Origin: Kiritimatiellota bacterium
Lineage (GTDB): Bacteria; Verrucomicrobiota; Lentisphaeria; Oligosphaerales; JAADHN01
Length of the DNA: 40,650 nucleotides
Reading direction: 5' to 3'
NCBI GenBank assembly: GCA_013151865.1
Contig: JAADHN010000068.1
Location: forward strand, 1 to 40,650
The position numbers and the translations under genes were made by a program. The notes under the pieces were generated by a model that searched no databases, had not been told where the DNA came from, and worked only from the letters and a program-made list of their open reading frames with translations. This document shows, one piece after another, positions 1 to 8,339 of this stretch (position 1 is the stretch's first letter; every line of letters begins with the position of its first letter).

Positions 1-30
1 GGGCGTCCTTCCTCCGTCCCGGCGGCGGTT

Positions 31-53
31 GTGGTTACCTCCCAGGTAGCCAC
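31..53. other. hairpin (10-bp stem, 3-nt loop)
   Basis: Positions 31-40 and 44-53 form a ten-pair inverted repeat, nine Watson-Crick pairs plus one G-T, around a CCC loop. It lies 89 nt downstream of the stop codon of the minus-strand DUF6785-type gene. No T-run follows on either strand, so it is not a textbook intrinsic terminator. It may be a transcript 3'-end stabiliser or a palindromic repeat unit; I see no second copy in the window. Confidence 0.35.
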
Positions 54-141
54 GTCACGCCACCGGGCCAAAGGCAGGTCGCCCTGCGCTCCCAACGCGG
101 CTCACGCCCCCTTTGTGGCCGGGCTCTTTCTCGAACAGCCT

Positions 142-2115
142 TCAGAACGGAAGGATTTCGACCACCTGATACGGCCGTCCGCAGGCAGCCAGGAATGCAG
201 TCGTGGATGTCCAGAACGCCATGGCAAAAACCTCTCCGAGGATCAGGCCGATGAAAGTTGCCTGGGCCCGGCGGTAGAGTCGGGCCCCACCGTAGCGGAG
301 GATGAGGACTTTGGCGAGCCAGCCGAGGAAGACGCTCACCCAGACGCGGTGAGCGTACCAGTTTCCGGCGAAGAGCAGGGCGACCGGGTGCAGCGGCCAT
401 CTTGGACTGATTTGACACAAGATCTGGCAGACCGCCGCCAAGCCGGCCCCGAACGCGATGTGCCTCCAGTCGCTGTGTGTGGCGGCACGGTAGACGTACC
501 CGGCGGCCGTGTCCCGAAGCAGCCGTTCGCCAGTGCGCGTAAAACCGCTGACGGCCCACGGAGAAATCGGGCTTTCCCGTCCGTCGAGTGTCGCGCTGTG
601 ATGATAGCTGCCATAGAGGTGAACGGCCCCGCAGACCACCAGGGAAACGGCCAACACAGCCAGCAGCAGGGCGGCGACCCGCACGTGTCTGCGGGGCGGA
701 GCGGTGCGGTCGAGCCCCAGGGCGTGCGTGACGAACGTCGTCGTGCAGAGTCGGTTCCCGGAACAGATGAAAAAGCCGATAATGCCGGCGAAGTACATCG
801 AGGCGGCGGTCCTGAGCGGCTTGGGGATGAGTCGAGCCAAGTGCACGACGTAGTAATTGTCGGGGGCGATCAGGGTGAGGCCGGTTTCGGCCACGACACG
901 GGTCACGGCCAAGGCGTACAGGACGCTCAGCGCGATGAGCCCTGCGGCCCAGAGCGGATGGACGTGGACCCAGAGAAACCAGGCGAACATTCCCGCGCAA
1001 CCGGCGCCGAAGGCCAGGCCGGCGAGGCGATAACGCCGCGCACTTTCGTCCCGACCGCCGCGGAGCACACAGTGAAAAACGCCGCGAAAATGGGCCCTGC
1101 CCAGCCACAGGACCCCGAGAGGGATGGCGAAAAAGGCCCCGATCCGCTGGTCGGCAATGACCTGGTAACTGAACGGCGGAAAATAGGCGAGCTTGATCAT
1201 GATATAGAGCGCATACAGGACCTGGAAAGCCCAAATCGAAAACCCAACCCGCTTACGCATGAAGAACGCAATGCCCACAAAGACGAAATGGACCCGATTG
1301 AACTTGATGAACCCGGGCAGGTAGACGAGAGGTTCTTCGGCGAAACAACGGCTCAAATCCCAACTCAGGGGGATGGCGGGCACTCCGGCAGGGAAGTATT
1401 GCTTGGCGCCGGCGAGCAGGTGTAGAAAGAAGACAAGGCCGGCGGCAACCCAGAACGATCTGCGGCGGAACAGGGGCGGCAGGGCGGTCCCGGCCTCGGG
1501 CGTTTCGATCAATGCCTGCTGTACCCGCAACAGCGGGAAGGGCAGCCGTTCCCGGTCGCGCCACTGGGGCAGGACGATGACCGCCAGCGCGACCATCATC
1601 AGCCACCAGGGCAGCAGAAAACCGGCCCAGGAGAAGAGGGGCCCGAGCCAAGCGTGCCATGGGATGCGTTCGCCGGGGGCCAGTTGGGAGAGCAGGGCGT
1701 CGGACGCCGGTGTGGACCGCCCGTACCCCACCGGGTCCGGGAAGAGAGTTGGGCGCAGGCGCAGCAGTCGGTAGGCGTCGGCCAAGCGGCGGTCGCCTCT
1801 GACCCGGACGGCGGACCCGGCCAGCGAGTACGGCAAGTCCCTCAACAGGCCTTGGCCGGGGACGATCGAGGCAACCAGCACCATCCCGAAGACCAGTGCC
1901 AATTGCCTCGAATCCAAGGAGAAACGCGGCAGGCGCCAATGCAGAAACGCGTTGACGCCCAGCACAAGCACGAGCATGAAGAACATGGCCGCCGGCGCCA
2001 GAAAATCATCCGAGATATAGGCGTTGCCGAGGATGAGGTTGTTGTAAGGAGCGACGGTCCAGATGAAGACGCCGCCGACCAAACCGACGAGGATGGCTGT
2101 AAGCGTACGTTTCAC
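142..2115 (-). CDS. polytopic membrane protein, DUF6785 type
   Basis: This is an integral inner-membrane protein of about 657 residues with some 12-14 hydrophobic helices spread over the whole length. The first follows immediately after the basic start; others lie near residues 35-60, 145-180, 210-235 and throughout the C-terminal half. Short basic loops separate them and no soluble domain is visible. The layout and motifs such as the TPAAD-like and DNYYVVHLARL stretches resemble the DUF6785/DUF6784 family, which is common in PVC-type genomes and has no established activity. I chose GTG at 2115 because a GGAG lies seven bases upstream and the hydrophobic region starts directly after. An ATG at 2157 gives 14 more residues. 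The gene is divergent from the coaD array. A transporter role is only a guess from the topology. Confidence 0.6.
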   Translation of the reverse strand: MKRTLTAILVGLVGGVFIWTVAPYNNLILGNAYISDDFLAPAAMFFMLVLVLGVNAFLHWRLPRFSLDSRQLALVFGMVLVASIVPGQGLLRDLPYSLAGSAVRVRGDRRLADAYRLLRLRPTLFPDPVGYGRSTPASDALLSQLAPGERIPWHAWLGPLFSWAGFLLPWWLMMVALAVIVLPQWRDRERLPFPLLRVQQALIETPEAGTALPPLFRRRSFWVAAGLVFFLHLLAGAKQYFPAGVPAIPLSWDLSRCFAEEPLVYLPGFIKFNRVHFVFVGIAFFMRKRVGFSIWAFQVLYALYIMIKLAYFPPFSYQVIADQRIGAFFAIPLGVLWLGRAHFRGVFHCVLRGGRDESARRYRLAGLAFGAGCAGMFAWFLWVHVHPLWAAGLIALSVLYALAVTRVVAETGLTLIAPDNYYVVHLARLIPKPLRTAASMYFAGIIGFFICSGNRLCTTTFVTHALGLDRTAPPRRHVRVAALLLAVLAVSLVVCGAVHLYGSYHHSATLDGRESPISPWAVSGFTRTGERLLRDTAAGYVYRAATHSDWRHIAFGAGLAAVCQILCQISPRWPLHPVALLFAGNWYAHRVWVSVFLGWLAKVLILRYGGARLYRRAQATFIGLILGEVFAMAFWTSTTAFLAACGRPYQVVEILPF

Positions 2116-2620
2116 TCGGGGCTCCGGCTTCGGATGGAGACTCCGGACGCGTACCATACCGCGTCCGAAGGGATGTCACAATGAAACGCGCCGGCCTTCC
2201 CCCGACCCTGCGCGTCCCCGCCGGGCTCGCTCCGGTGGGACGGTGATCGGGGAACCAAGAGAACCGGCGGTCGCCGAACTTCTCATGCACATCCCCGCCC
2301 CATCCCCCCCACTCGTCCCCGTTCGGCGGTGACGGGACAAAGTGCGAATGTAGTGAGCCCCGCGATTTCTCCGGACGAAGCGCATCCGGCGGAACACGGA
2401 CAATACGGCATGGCGGGACACGGCCGAAGCGAGTGACTCTTGAGACAGCCCGGCGCTGCGCAAGGGCCGGATTTGTATTGCCCGGGACCGCGTCGTATCT
2501 TTACACGCGTCTTCGGCCCGCCCAGGCCGGTTCGGGTGAGACTTGATCCGGATTTCTGCAGGCGTTCTTGTGCGATTGCGTCCCCGAGCCTCGTCGAGCA
2601 ACATCAAGGAGCGGTCCCCT
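2116..2620. other. divergent intergenic region before coaD
   Basis: About 505 nt separate the minus-strand membrane protein from coaD. No convincing coding region is present; the open frames here lack ribosome-binding sites and family similarity. It should carry the promoters for both directions. One sigma-70-like candidate for the plus strand is listed separately at 2473-2501. I see no obvious riboswitch or repeat. Confidence 0.5.
2473..2501 (+). promoter_or_regulatory. candidate sigma-70 promoter for coaD array
   Basis: TTGTAT at 2473-2478 and TATCTT at 2496-2501 are separated by 17 nt, in an otherwise very GC-rich stretch. The match is three of six and four of six to the consensus boxes. 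Initiation near 2508 would leave a leader of roughly 110 nt before the TTG start of coaD. The call rests only on spacing and composition. Confidence 0.3.
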
Positions 2621-3130
2621 TTGCCGAGCACGACAAACAAACCGGCACGGCTGCGCACGGCCGTGTGCCCCGGGTCGTTCGACCCGGTGACCAACGGCCA
2701 TGTCGACGTGATCGAGCGGGCCTCGCGTCTCTTCGATCGTCTGATTGTGGCCGTGGGCCGCAACACGGCCAAGGCGCCCGTTTTCACGGTCGAGGAACGG
2801 CTCGAGCACCTGCGCTGCACGGTGGGGGACCTGCCGGGTGTCGAAGTGACCGCGTTTGCCGGGCTGCTGACGGACGCGGTTCGGCAGTTCGGGGCCCTGG
2901 CGGTGGTCCGGGGACTGCGCGCCGTTTCGGACTTCGAATGGGAATTCCAGATGGCGTTGATGAACCGGGAACTCGATCCCGGCTGCGAAACGGTCTTTCT
3001 GATGCCGAGCGCCCGATTTTCGTTTGTCAGTTCCACCATGATCCGCGAAATCGCCCGACTGCGTGGCGACATTTCAGCGTTCGTTCCCGAGCCTGTGGCG
3101 AGCGCCCTTCTGGAACGGGTCCGCGGGTAA
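2621..3130 (+). CDS. coaD: phosphopantetheine adenylyltransferase
   Basis: CoaD transfers AMP from ATP to 4'-phosphopantetheine, giving dephospho-CoA, the penultimate step of coenzyme A synthesis in the cytoplasm. The 169-residue product matches the usual length of about 160. Visible signatures are CPGSFDPVTNGH at residues 16-27, whose TNGH is the nucleotidyltransferase T/HxGH motif, VVRGLRAVSDFEWE near 96-108 for substrate binding, and SSTMIRE at 137-143. The frame is open upstream to 2543, but TTG at 2621 is preferred: AAGGAG at 2606-2611 lies nine bases ahead and the length then fits. The stop overlaps the ATG of the next gene by one base. CoA is the source of the 4'-phosphopantetheine on ACP, encoded 5 kb downstream in the same array, so its place here is metabolically sensible. 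Confidence 0.93.
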   Translation: MPSTTNKPARLRTAVCPGSFDPVTNGHVDVIERASRLFDRLIVAVGRNTAKAPVFTVEERLEHLRCTVGDLPGVEVTAFAGLLTDAVRQFGALAVVRGLRAVSDFEWEFQMALMNRELDPGCETVFLMPSARFSFVSSTMIREIARLRGDISAFVPEPVASALLERVRG

Positions 3131-3612
3131 TGTCCGGCGTAACTCTGACAATTCCTGTGGTGGGCATCCCTCCCGAGGGCCGGGACGTTGCGGGCGCCGC
3201 ATCGCTCCAGGGACTCTTGGGCGACTGGAGAGACGTCCGCATTCGCTGTCCGGAAGCGTTGACCTACCAATTGCACGTGTCCGAGGTTCGCGGAGGGGTA
3301 TTGGTACAGGGCCGTGCCGTCTCGACGATCATCGCACAATGCGACCGCTGTCTGGGGACATTCCGCCGCGCGCTCGAGGTGGTCGACATCTGCCACTTTT
3401 ACCCGACGCCTGAGGGCGAAGAGCTGGACTTGACGGTGGACATTCGAGAGGATACTTTACTGGCCTTTCCTGATCGACTGGTCTGTCGCGAAAACTGCCG
3501 CGGGCTCTGTCCGGACTGCGGACAGAACCTGAACGTCAAGGACTGCGGGTGTCAATCCCGAAAACGGACGGACGACCCGTGGTCGAGCCTTGACGAGCTG
3601 GAGATTTCCTGA
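3130..3612 (+). CDS. yceD: YceD / DUF177 family protein
   Basis: This 160-residue cytoplasmic protein belongs to the DUF177 family (YceD in E. coli, YlbN in Bacillus). The family is almost always encoded directly before rpmF and is linked to 23S rRNA/ribosome biogenesis. Its signature is a Cys-rich pattern: C71-x2-C74 in the middle, then C119, C123, C127-x2-C130 and C139-x-C141 near the C-terminus, consistent with a structural metal site. The acidic C-terminal tail (DDPWSSLDEL) is also typical. The ATG overlaps the coaD stop by one base (TAATG), so translation is probably coupled. The exact biochemical role is not set by sequence. Confidence 0.85.
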   Translation: MSGVTLTIPVVGIPPEGRDVAGAASLQGLLGDWRDVRIRCPEALTYQLHVSEVRGGVLVQGRAVSTIIAQCDRCLGTFRRALEVVDICHFYPTPEGEELDLTVDIREDTLLAFPDRLVCRENCRGLCPDCGQNLNVKDCGCQSRKRTDDPWSSLDELEIS

Positions 3613-3660
3613 CGAATCGCGGCTTCCGGGGCGGGCGCTTTTTTTGCTCGGAGACAAAAC

Positions 3661-3843
3661 ATGGCTGTGCAGCAAAGACGTGTTTCAAAACAGAAGACAC
3701 GGCAACGGAAGGCCGCGAACCGGTATCAGGGCGTGGAAGTGGGCCGGTGTCCAACGTGCGGCGCGCCACGGCTGCCGCATCGGGTCTGCCGGAGTTGCGG
3801 GAAATACGGGGGAAGACAGGTCGTGTCGATCAAGGGGGAGTAG
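3661..3843 (+). CDS. rpmF: 50S ribosomal protein L32
   Basis: L32 is a small protein of the large ribosomal subunit. The 60-residue product has the family length, the basic N-terminus [14 protein letters not shown] and a four-Cys zinc ribbon (CPTC near residues 30-33 and CRSC near 43-46), so this is the Zn-binding paralogue type. The ATG has GGAG at 3650-3653, seven bases upstream. It sits between yceD and plsX, the widely conserved yceD-rpmF-plsX order that ties ribosome production to lipid synthesis. A run of seven T's lies in its leader (3639-3645), but I could not find a stem to make it a terminator. Confidence 0.95.
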   Translation: MAVQQRRVSKQKTRQRKAANRYQGVEVGRCPTCGAPRLPHRVCRSCGKYGGRQVVSIKGE

Positions 3844-3852
3844 ACATCTCTC

Positions 3853-4896
3853 ATGTCTTCCATTGCGGTTGATGCCATGGGGGGAGACTTCGCCCCCGGG
3901 GCGGTGGTCGAGGGAGTCGACCTCGCGCTGAGGTCGGTTTCGGGGATTCGCAAGCTGCTTCTGGTCGGAGACGAACGTGTCGTCCAGCGGGAGCTGGGCC
4001 GTATCCGCCGAAACGGCGACCCGCGGATTGAGGTCGTTCACGCGCCGGAAGTGGTGCAAATGGACGAGCCGGCCATCACGGCGCTACGCGGCAAGCGGCA
4101 GGCGTCGATCACGGTCGCTGTGAACTTGGTTCGGGAAGGCCGGGCCGACGCCGTGGTGAGCGCGGGCCACACCGGGGCCGCCGTAGCCGCCACCGTGGTG
4201 CGGCTGCGCACGTTGCCCGGGGTCGAGCGCCCCGGTATTGCGACGGTTTTTCCTTCGCCCAGCGGTCCGTTCGTGTTACTGGACGCCGGCGCCAATGTGG
4301 ACGCCAAGCCGGAACACCTGGTGGATTACGCAATCATGGGCGATGTCTACGCCCGGCACATCCTGCGTTTCGAAGCCCCTCGGGTGGGTCTGTTGAGCGT
4401 GGGAACGGAAGACGCCAAAGGCAACGATCTCACCAAACAAGCGTTCAAGCAGCTTGCCGCACTGCCGGGCATCACCTTTGCCGGAAACGTGGAAGGCAGC
4501 GACCTGTTCGCCGGAAGCGTGGATGTCGTGGTATGCGACGGCTTCGTGGGAAACGTGGTTCTCAAATGCAGTGAGGGACTGGCCAAGGCGTTCGGGAAGT
4601 TTCTGAAAGTACTTTTGCAGAAAAACCCGGTACGCAAAGCGGGCGCACTGCTTTCGAAAAACGCGTTTCGGGAATTCAAGATCTTGTGCGATGCGGAGCA
4701 GTATGGCGGCGCCCCGCTGCTCGGCGTGAACGGGGTGTGCATCATCGGCCATGGCTCGTCCTCGCCGATGGCGATCTGCAATGCGTTGCGGGTGGCTGCG
4801 GAATCCGTGGACCATCGGCTCAACGACCGGATCGTGCGGCGCCTCGGTGAATTGGGCCCGAAACGCGGCCTCCAAATGGAAACGTCCCGGGAATGA
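3853..4896 (+). CDS. plsX: phosphate acyltransferase PlsX
   Basis: PlsX converts acyl-ACP and phosphate into acyl-phosphate, the donor used by PlsY for the first acylation of glycerol-3-phosphate. It is a peripheral membrane enzyme. The 347-residue length is normal. Family motifs are present: DAMGGDFAPG at the N-terminus, GHTGAAVAA near residue 100, LDAGANVD near 142 and the VCDGFVGNVVLK loop near 230. The ATG lies only nine bases after the rpmF stop and a GGGGGAG stretch overlaps the rpmF end. It links the fab genes after it to the phospholipid genes at the end of the array. Confidence 0.95.
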   Translation: MSSIAVDAMGGDFAPGAVVEGVDLALRSVSGIRKLLLVGDERVVQRELGRIRRNGDPRIEVVHAPEVVQMDEPAITALRGKRQASITVAVNLVREGRADAVVSAGHTGAAVAATVVRLRTLPGVERPGIATVFPSPSGPFVLLDAGANVDAKPEHLVDYAIMGDVYARHILRFEAPRVGLLSVGTEDAKGNDLTKQAFKQLAALPGITFAGNVEGSDLFAGSVDVVVCDGFVGNVVLKCSEGLAKAFGKFLKVLLQKNPVRKAGALLSKNAFREFKILCDAEQYGGAPLLGVNGVCIIGHGSSSPMAICNALRVAAESVDHRLNDRIVRRLGELGPKRGLQMETSRE

Positions 4897-4929
4897 ATCA
4901 CGTTCTCCGGCGCTGCCAGGGGTGAGCAC

Positions 4930-5919
4930 ATGTCTGCGTATGGCGTCAAAATCGCTTCGACCGGTTCGTACATTCCTGAGCGGGTGGTGACGAACCTGGA
5001 TCTCGAACGCTTGGTCGATACGTCGGACGAGTGGATCCAGACGCGTACGGGCATTCGGGAGCGGCACGTGGCCGCTGAGGGCGAAACCACTTCGGACATG
5101 GCCGCCGCCGCGGGACGAACGGCGCTGGACCGGGCCGGAATCTCCCCGGCAGATCTCGATCTGATCATCGTGGCCACGCTGTCCCCGGATACTTTTTTCC
5201 CAAATACGGCTTGCTACGTCCAGAGGAAGATCGGGGCGGGCAAATGTGCCAGTTTCTCCATCGAGGCGGCCTGCTGCGGGTTCCTCTACAGCTTGGACGT
5301 GGCCGCGAGCATGCTTCGCGGCGGCGGGTTCAAGTATGCGTTGGTGATCGGGGCGGAGAAGATCTCAATGCACGTGGACTGGACCGACCGGACCACGTGC
5401 GTCCTTTTCGGCGACGGGGCGGGGGCCGTGCTGCTCGAACGGGTGCCCGCGGACCGGAACACTTTTCTGGCCAGCTCCCTCGGGGCGGACGGCAACTATA
5501 CGCACCTGCTCCGTGTGCCGGCCGGCGGCAGTGCCATGCCCATCACGCATGAAGCCATCGACCAGCGGGAGAATACCATCAAGATGGCCGGCCGCGAAAC
5601 GTTCAAGTTGGCCGTGAACGCCATGGCCGGTGCGGCCGAAGAAGCCATGCGCCGGGCCGGGGTGACGATCGATCAGGTGCGGTGGCTGGTTCCGCATCAG
5701 GCGAACAAGCGCATCATTTCCATGGTCGGTCAGCGCCTGCACATCCCCGAGGAACGGGTCTATATCAACCTGGATCGGTATGGCAATACGTCTGCGGCTT
5801 CGATCCCGATCGCTTTTGACGAGATCGTTCGGGCCGACCGGATTGCGCCGGGGGACACCGCATTGTTCGTGGCGTTCGGGGGCGGTCTCACCTGGGCCGC
5901 CGCCGTGGTGCGCTGGTAA
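4930..5919 (+). CDS. fabH: beta-ketoacyl-ACP synthase III
   Basis: FabH starts fatty-acid synthesis by condensing acyl-CoA (usually acetyl-CoA) with malonyl-ACP. The 329-residue thiolase-fold protein carries the full catalytic triad: Cys115 in the EAACCGF motif, His256 in VPHQANKR and Asn286 in DRYGNTSAAS. The ATG is preceded by AGGGGTGAG a few bases upstream. An extra Cys (116) directly after the nucleophile replaces the more common Ala and is probably neutral. It follows plsX by 33 nt and precedes fabD by 42 nt. Confidence 0.95.
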   Translation: MSAYGVKIASTGSYIPERVVTNLDLERLVDTSDEWIQTRTGIRERHVAAEGETTSDMAAAAGRTALDRAGISPADLDLIIVATLSPDTFFPNTACYVQRKIGAGKCASFSIEAACCGFLYSLDVAASMLRGGGFKYALVIGAEKISMHVDWTDRTTCVLFGDGAGAVLLERVPADRNTFLASSLGADGNYTHLLRVPAGGSAMPITHEAIDQRENTIKMAGRETFKLAVNAMAGAAEEAMRRAGVTIDQVRWLVPHQANKRIISMVGQRLHIPEERVYINLDRYGNTSAASIPIAFDEIVRADRIAPGDTALFVAFGGGLTWAAAVVRW

Positions 5920-5961
5920 AGCCGGCGGGTCGCAGGCCGGGGACGAGGCGGGCGTTTTCTT

Positions 5962-6891
5962 ATGAACAAACGTATCGGATTCATGTTCGCGGGTCAGGGC
6001 GCCCAGTTTGTGGGAATGGGCAAAGACCTGGCCGAAGTCTCTTCCGCCGCACGGGAGGTATTCGCCGACGCCGACCGCACCCTCGGGCGGAGCATCTCCG
6101 ACCTATGTTTCGAAGGACCGGCCGAGAAGCTGACCGAAAGCCGGAACTGCCAGCCGGCGATTTATACCGTGAGCCTCGCTGCCCTGGCCGCGCTTCGCGA
6201 CAAGTTTTCCGTCCAACCGGTGATTGCGGGCGGCCTGAGCCTCGGCGAGTTCGCCGCGCTCACCGCCGCCGGAGTGCTCGACTTCGAAACGGGAATTCGC
6301 CTGGTCGCCGCCCGGGGAGAGCTTATGCAGGAAGCCTGCCGAAACGCGGACGGGGCCATGGCCGCCGTGCTGAACGCCGACCCGGCCCTGGTGGCCGAAG
6401 TGGCGGCACGGCACGACGTGGACGTGGCCAACGAGAACTGTCCCGGCCAGATCGTGATCAGCGGCGTGCGGGAGCGAGTGCGTGCGGCCGTGACAGCCTT
6501 GCACGAGGCCGGGGTGCAGCGAGTGGTGCCGCTGAAAGTGGACGGGGCGTTTCATTCACGGCTGATGCAACCCGCCGCAGACCGATTCCGGTCGGCCCTG
6601 GCCGACGTCTCCCTGCGGCCGCCGACCTGTCCGGTCGTACAGAATATCGAGGGCGGGCTTGTTCGGGACCCGGAACGGATTCGGGACAATCTCGCAGCCC
6701 AAGTGACCGGTACGGTCCATTGGGAACAGTGCGTGCGTGCAATGATCGCATCGGGAGTGGATGGGCTGATCGAGATCGGTCCGGGCAGAGTGTTGTCCGG
6801 ATTCATGCGTCGCATCGACCGCAGTGTGCCGGTCTGGTGCCTGGGCACCGCCGCAGACTTGGACAAAGTGGTCCAGGCGCTGACGGCCTGA
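5962..6891 (+). CDS. fabD: malonyl-CoA:ACP malonyltransferase
   Basis: FabD moves malonyl from CoA to ACP to supply the elongation unit. The 309-residue protein begins with the family FMFAGQGAQFVGMG block. The nucleophile is Ser93 in GLSLGE, Arg118 occupies the malonyl carboxylate-binding position (AARGELM) and His198 the catalytic His (GAFHSRLM). The residue before the nucleophile is Leu, whereas the textbook motif is GHSLGE; this is treated as a finding. Remaining blocks such as ENCPGQIVISG and the C-terminal EIGPGRVLSG are normal, so activity is expected. Confidence 0.94.
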   Translation: MNKRIGFMFAGQGAQFVGMGKDLAEVSSAAREVFADADRTLGRSISDLCFEGPAEKLTESRNCQPAIYTVSLAALAALRDKFSVQPVIAGGLSLGEFAALTAAGVLDFETGIRLVAARGELMQEACRNADGAMAAVLNADPALVAEVAARHDVDVANENCPGQIVISGVRERVRAAVTALHEAGVQRVVPLKVDGAFHSRLMQPAADRFRSALADVSLRPPTCPVVQNIEGGLVRDPERIRDNLAAQVTGTVHWEQCVRAMIASGVDGLIEIGPGRVLSGFMRRIDRSVPVWCLGTAADLDKVVQALTA

Positions 6892-6975
6892 GCCGCCCCC
6901 CGTTCGTAGAAACCGCCCGAGTTGGCGCCGGCTGTTCGACAGGTGGTCACAGCACAAACGAGGAGAAACCCGATC

Positions 6976-7716
6976 ATGGTGCTGAAAGGAAAGACGGCTC
7001 TCGTGACCGGGGGCGCCCGTGGCATCGGCAAATCCATCTGCGAGGAACTCGCCGCGGCAGGCGCCGAACTGGCGGTTGCCGACGTCCGTCGCGATCTGGC
7101 CGAGGATACGGCCGCGGAGTTTCGCGACCACGGCGTCCGGGCCGTCGCGGTTGCCGTGGATGTGTCGGACTCCGACTCGGTCGCTGAGATGGTTCGAACG
7201 GTTCTGGCCGAGTTCGGTAAGGTCGACGTCCTGGTCAACAACGCCGGTATAACCCGGGATTCCCTGCTGATTCGCATGAAAGAAGATGCTTGGGACCTGG
7301 TGCTCGCAGTGAACCTTAAGGGCACATTCAACTGCATCAAGGCAGTGGCCCGGCCCATGATGAAGGCCCGTTCCGGACGGATCGTCAACATTGCATCCGT
7401 GGTGGGAGTGATGGGCAATGCGGGCCAGGCGAATTACAGTGCGTCCAAAGCCGGGGTGATCGGCTTGACCAAGACCGCCGCCAAAGAATTGGCCCCGCGG
7501 GGAATCACGGTGAACGCCGTCGCCCCCGGCTACATCGATACTGAAATGACCCGGATGCTCTCCGACGAAGCACGCCGGGCCTTTTTGGACATCATTCCTC
7601 TTTCGCGGGCGGGACAGCCTGAGGACGTGGCCCGGGCCGTTCGCTTCCTGGCAGGCCCGGATGCGGCGTACATCACCGGCCAAGTGCTGCACGTGGATGG
7701 CGGTATGGTCATGTAA
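6976..7716 (+). CDS. fabG: 3-oxoacyl-ACP reductase
   Basis: FabG reduces beta-ketoacyl-ACP with NADPH. The 246-residue short-chain dehydrogenase has the cofactor motif TGGARGIG at residues 11-18, NNAG at 88-91 and the catalytic set Asn113, Ser141, Tyr154 and Lys158 (YSASK). The C-terminus ends GQVLHVDGGMVM, as is usual. I chose the ATG at 6976 because GAGGAG lies at 6960-6965 and the product then starts with the normal VLKGKTALVTGG. The frame is open to 6922 but that extension has no family match. A 332-nt gap follows before acpP. Confidence 0.95.
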   Translation: MVLKGKTALVTGGARGIGKSICEELAAAGAELAVADVRRDLAEDTAAEFRDHGVRAVAVAVDVSDSDSVAEMVRTVLAEFGKVDVLVNNAGITRDSLLIRMKEDAWDLVLAVNLKGTFNCIKAVARPMMKARSGRIVNIASVVGVMGNAGQANYSASKAGVIGLTKTAAKELAPRGITVNAVAPGYIDTEMTRMLSDEARRAFLDIIPLSRAGQPEDVARAVRFLAGPDAAYITGQVLHVDGGMVM

Positions 7717-8048
7717 AGCCTGTGACGACCGGTCGTCTCCCCCGGTCTCGGGACCGAGAGGTCGCGATTGCGACGAGCAAGGCGTCGCCGACGTGCGGAG
7801 TTCGCCGAATCGGGGCCGGTTTGAATTCGGGCCTCTCAGCGGGCAGATTATGTCCGTACCGCTTTCGATGTCGTGGTCGTTCGTCCGGCTCCATACGAAA
7901 CGTGCGGGACGTCGGCGTCCGAGGGCCGGCTTTCGGGGGCAATTGTCTGAACCGAGAAAATGACGGGGGCGCGTCCGCCGCCGGACGGTCCGGAGTGAGA
8001 CTTCGGTCTTGAAAAGACGTTTGCAAGAGAACAAAGGAGCACTGTACA
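7717..8048. other. non-coding spacer and leader before acpP
   Basis: This is an unusually long gap for the array (332 nt). I see no gene. A weak promoter-like pair, TTGAAT at 7821 and GATTAT at 7846 with 19-nt spacing, could give acpP its own transcript. Near the 3' end lie a 13-bp palindrome at 7981-7993 and a UUCG-type hairpin at 7998-8009, followed by a strong AAAGGAG at 8033-8039. The layout fits independent, high expression of ACP. Confidence 0.5.
7981..8009 (+). promoter_or_regulatory. structured acpP leader: palindrome plus UUCG hairpin
   Basis: CCGGACGGTCCGG at 7981-7993 is a perfect palindrome around a single central G and could be a protein-binding site or part of an RNA stem. It is followed by AGAC-TTCG-GTCT at 7998-8009, a short stem closed by the very stable UUCG tetraloop. 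The elements end 23 nt before the strong ribosome-binding site. Function is inferred only from position. Confidence 0.35.
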
Positions 8049-8288
8049 ATGTCGTCAGTCAGAGAACGTGTGGTGGACATCATCGTTGAACAGCTCGGCG
8101 TAGACAAGGACCAGGTGGTGGACGACGCCAAGTTCGTCGAAGACCTCGGGGCGGACTCCCTGGACACGGTCGAGCTGGTGATGGCCCTCGAAGAAGAATT
8201 CGGGGCTGAAATCCCCGATGAGGAAGCCGAGAAGCTTACGACCGTGGGCGAAGCCGTCAAGTACATCGAGAACCTCAAAGAAGCCTGA
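8049..8288 (+). CDS. acpP: acyl carrier protein
   Basis: ACP carries growing acyl chains on a 4'-phosphopantetheine arm. The 79-residue acidic protein has the attachment Ser37 in the canonical [12 protein letters not shown] motif and the usual four-helix spacing. AAAGGAG at 8033-8039, nine bases before ATG, is the strongest ribosome-binding site in the array, fitting the high demand for ACP. A strong hairpin starts 52 nt after its stop and probably lowers read-through to fabF. Confidence 0.97.
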   Translation: MSSVRERVVDIIVEQLGVDKDQVVDDAKFVEDLGADSLDTVELVMALEEEFGAEIPDEEAEKLTTVGEAVKYIENLKEA

Positions 8289-8339
8289 CCGGCTCGCGCA
8301 TCGGCCAGGCTCCCGGATCGACAGCGGCTTCTCGATACT

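Noticed and set aside
31-1425. Open frame of 464 codons on the plus strand
   Set aside because: It is antisense to the membrane protein gene and is rich in Gly, Glu and Arg without hydrophobic or domain pattern.
3639-3645. Run of seven T's before rpmF as an intrinsic terminator
   Set aside because: No stable stem could be drawn in the GC-rich sequence directly before it, and it would cut the conserved yceD-rpmF unit.
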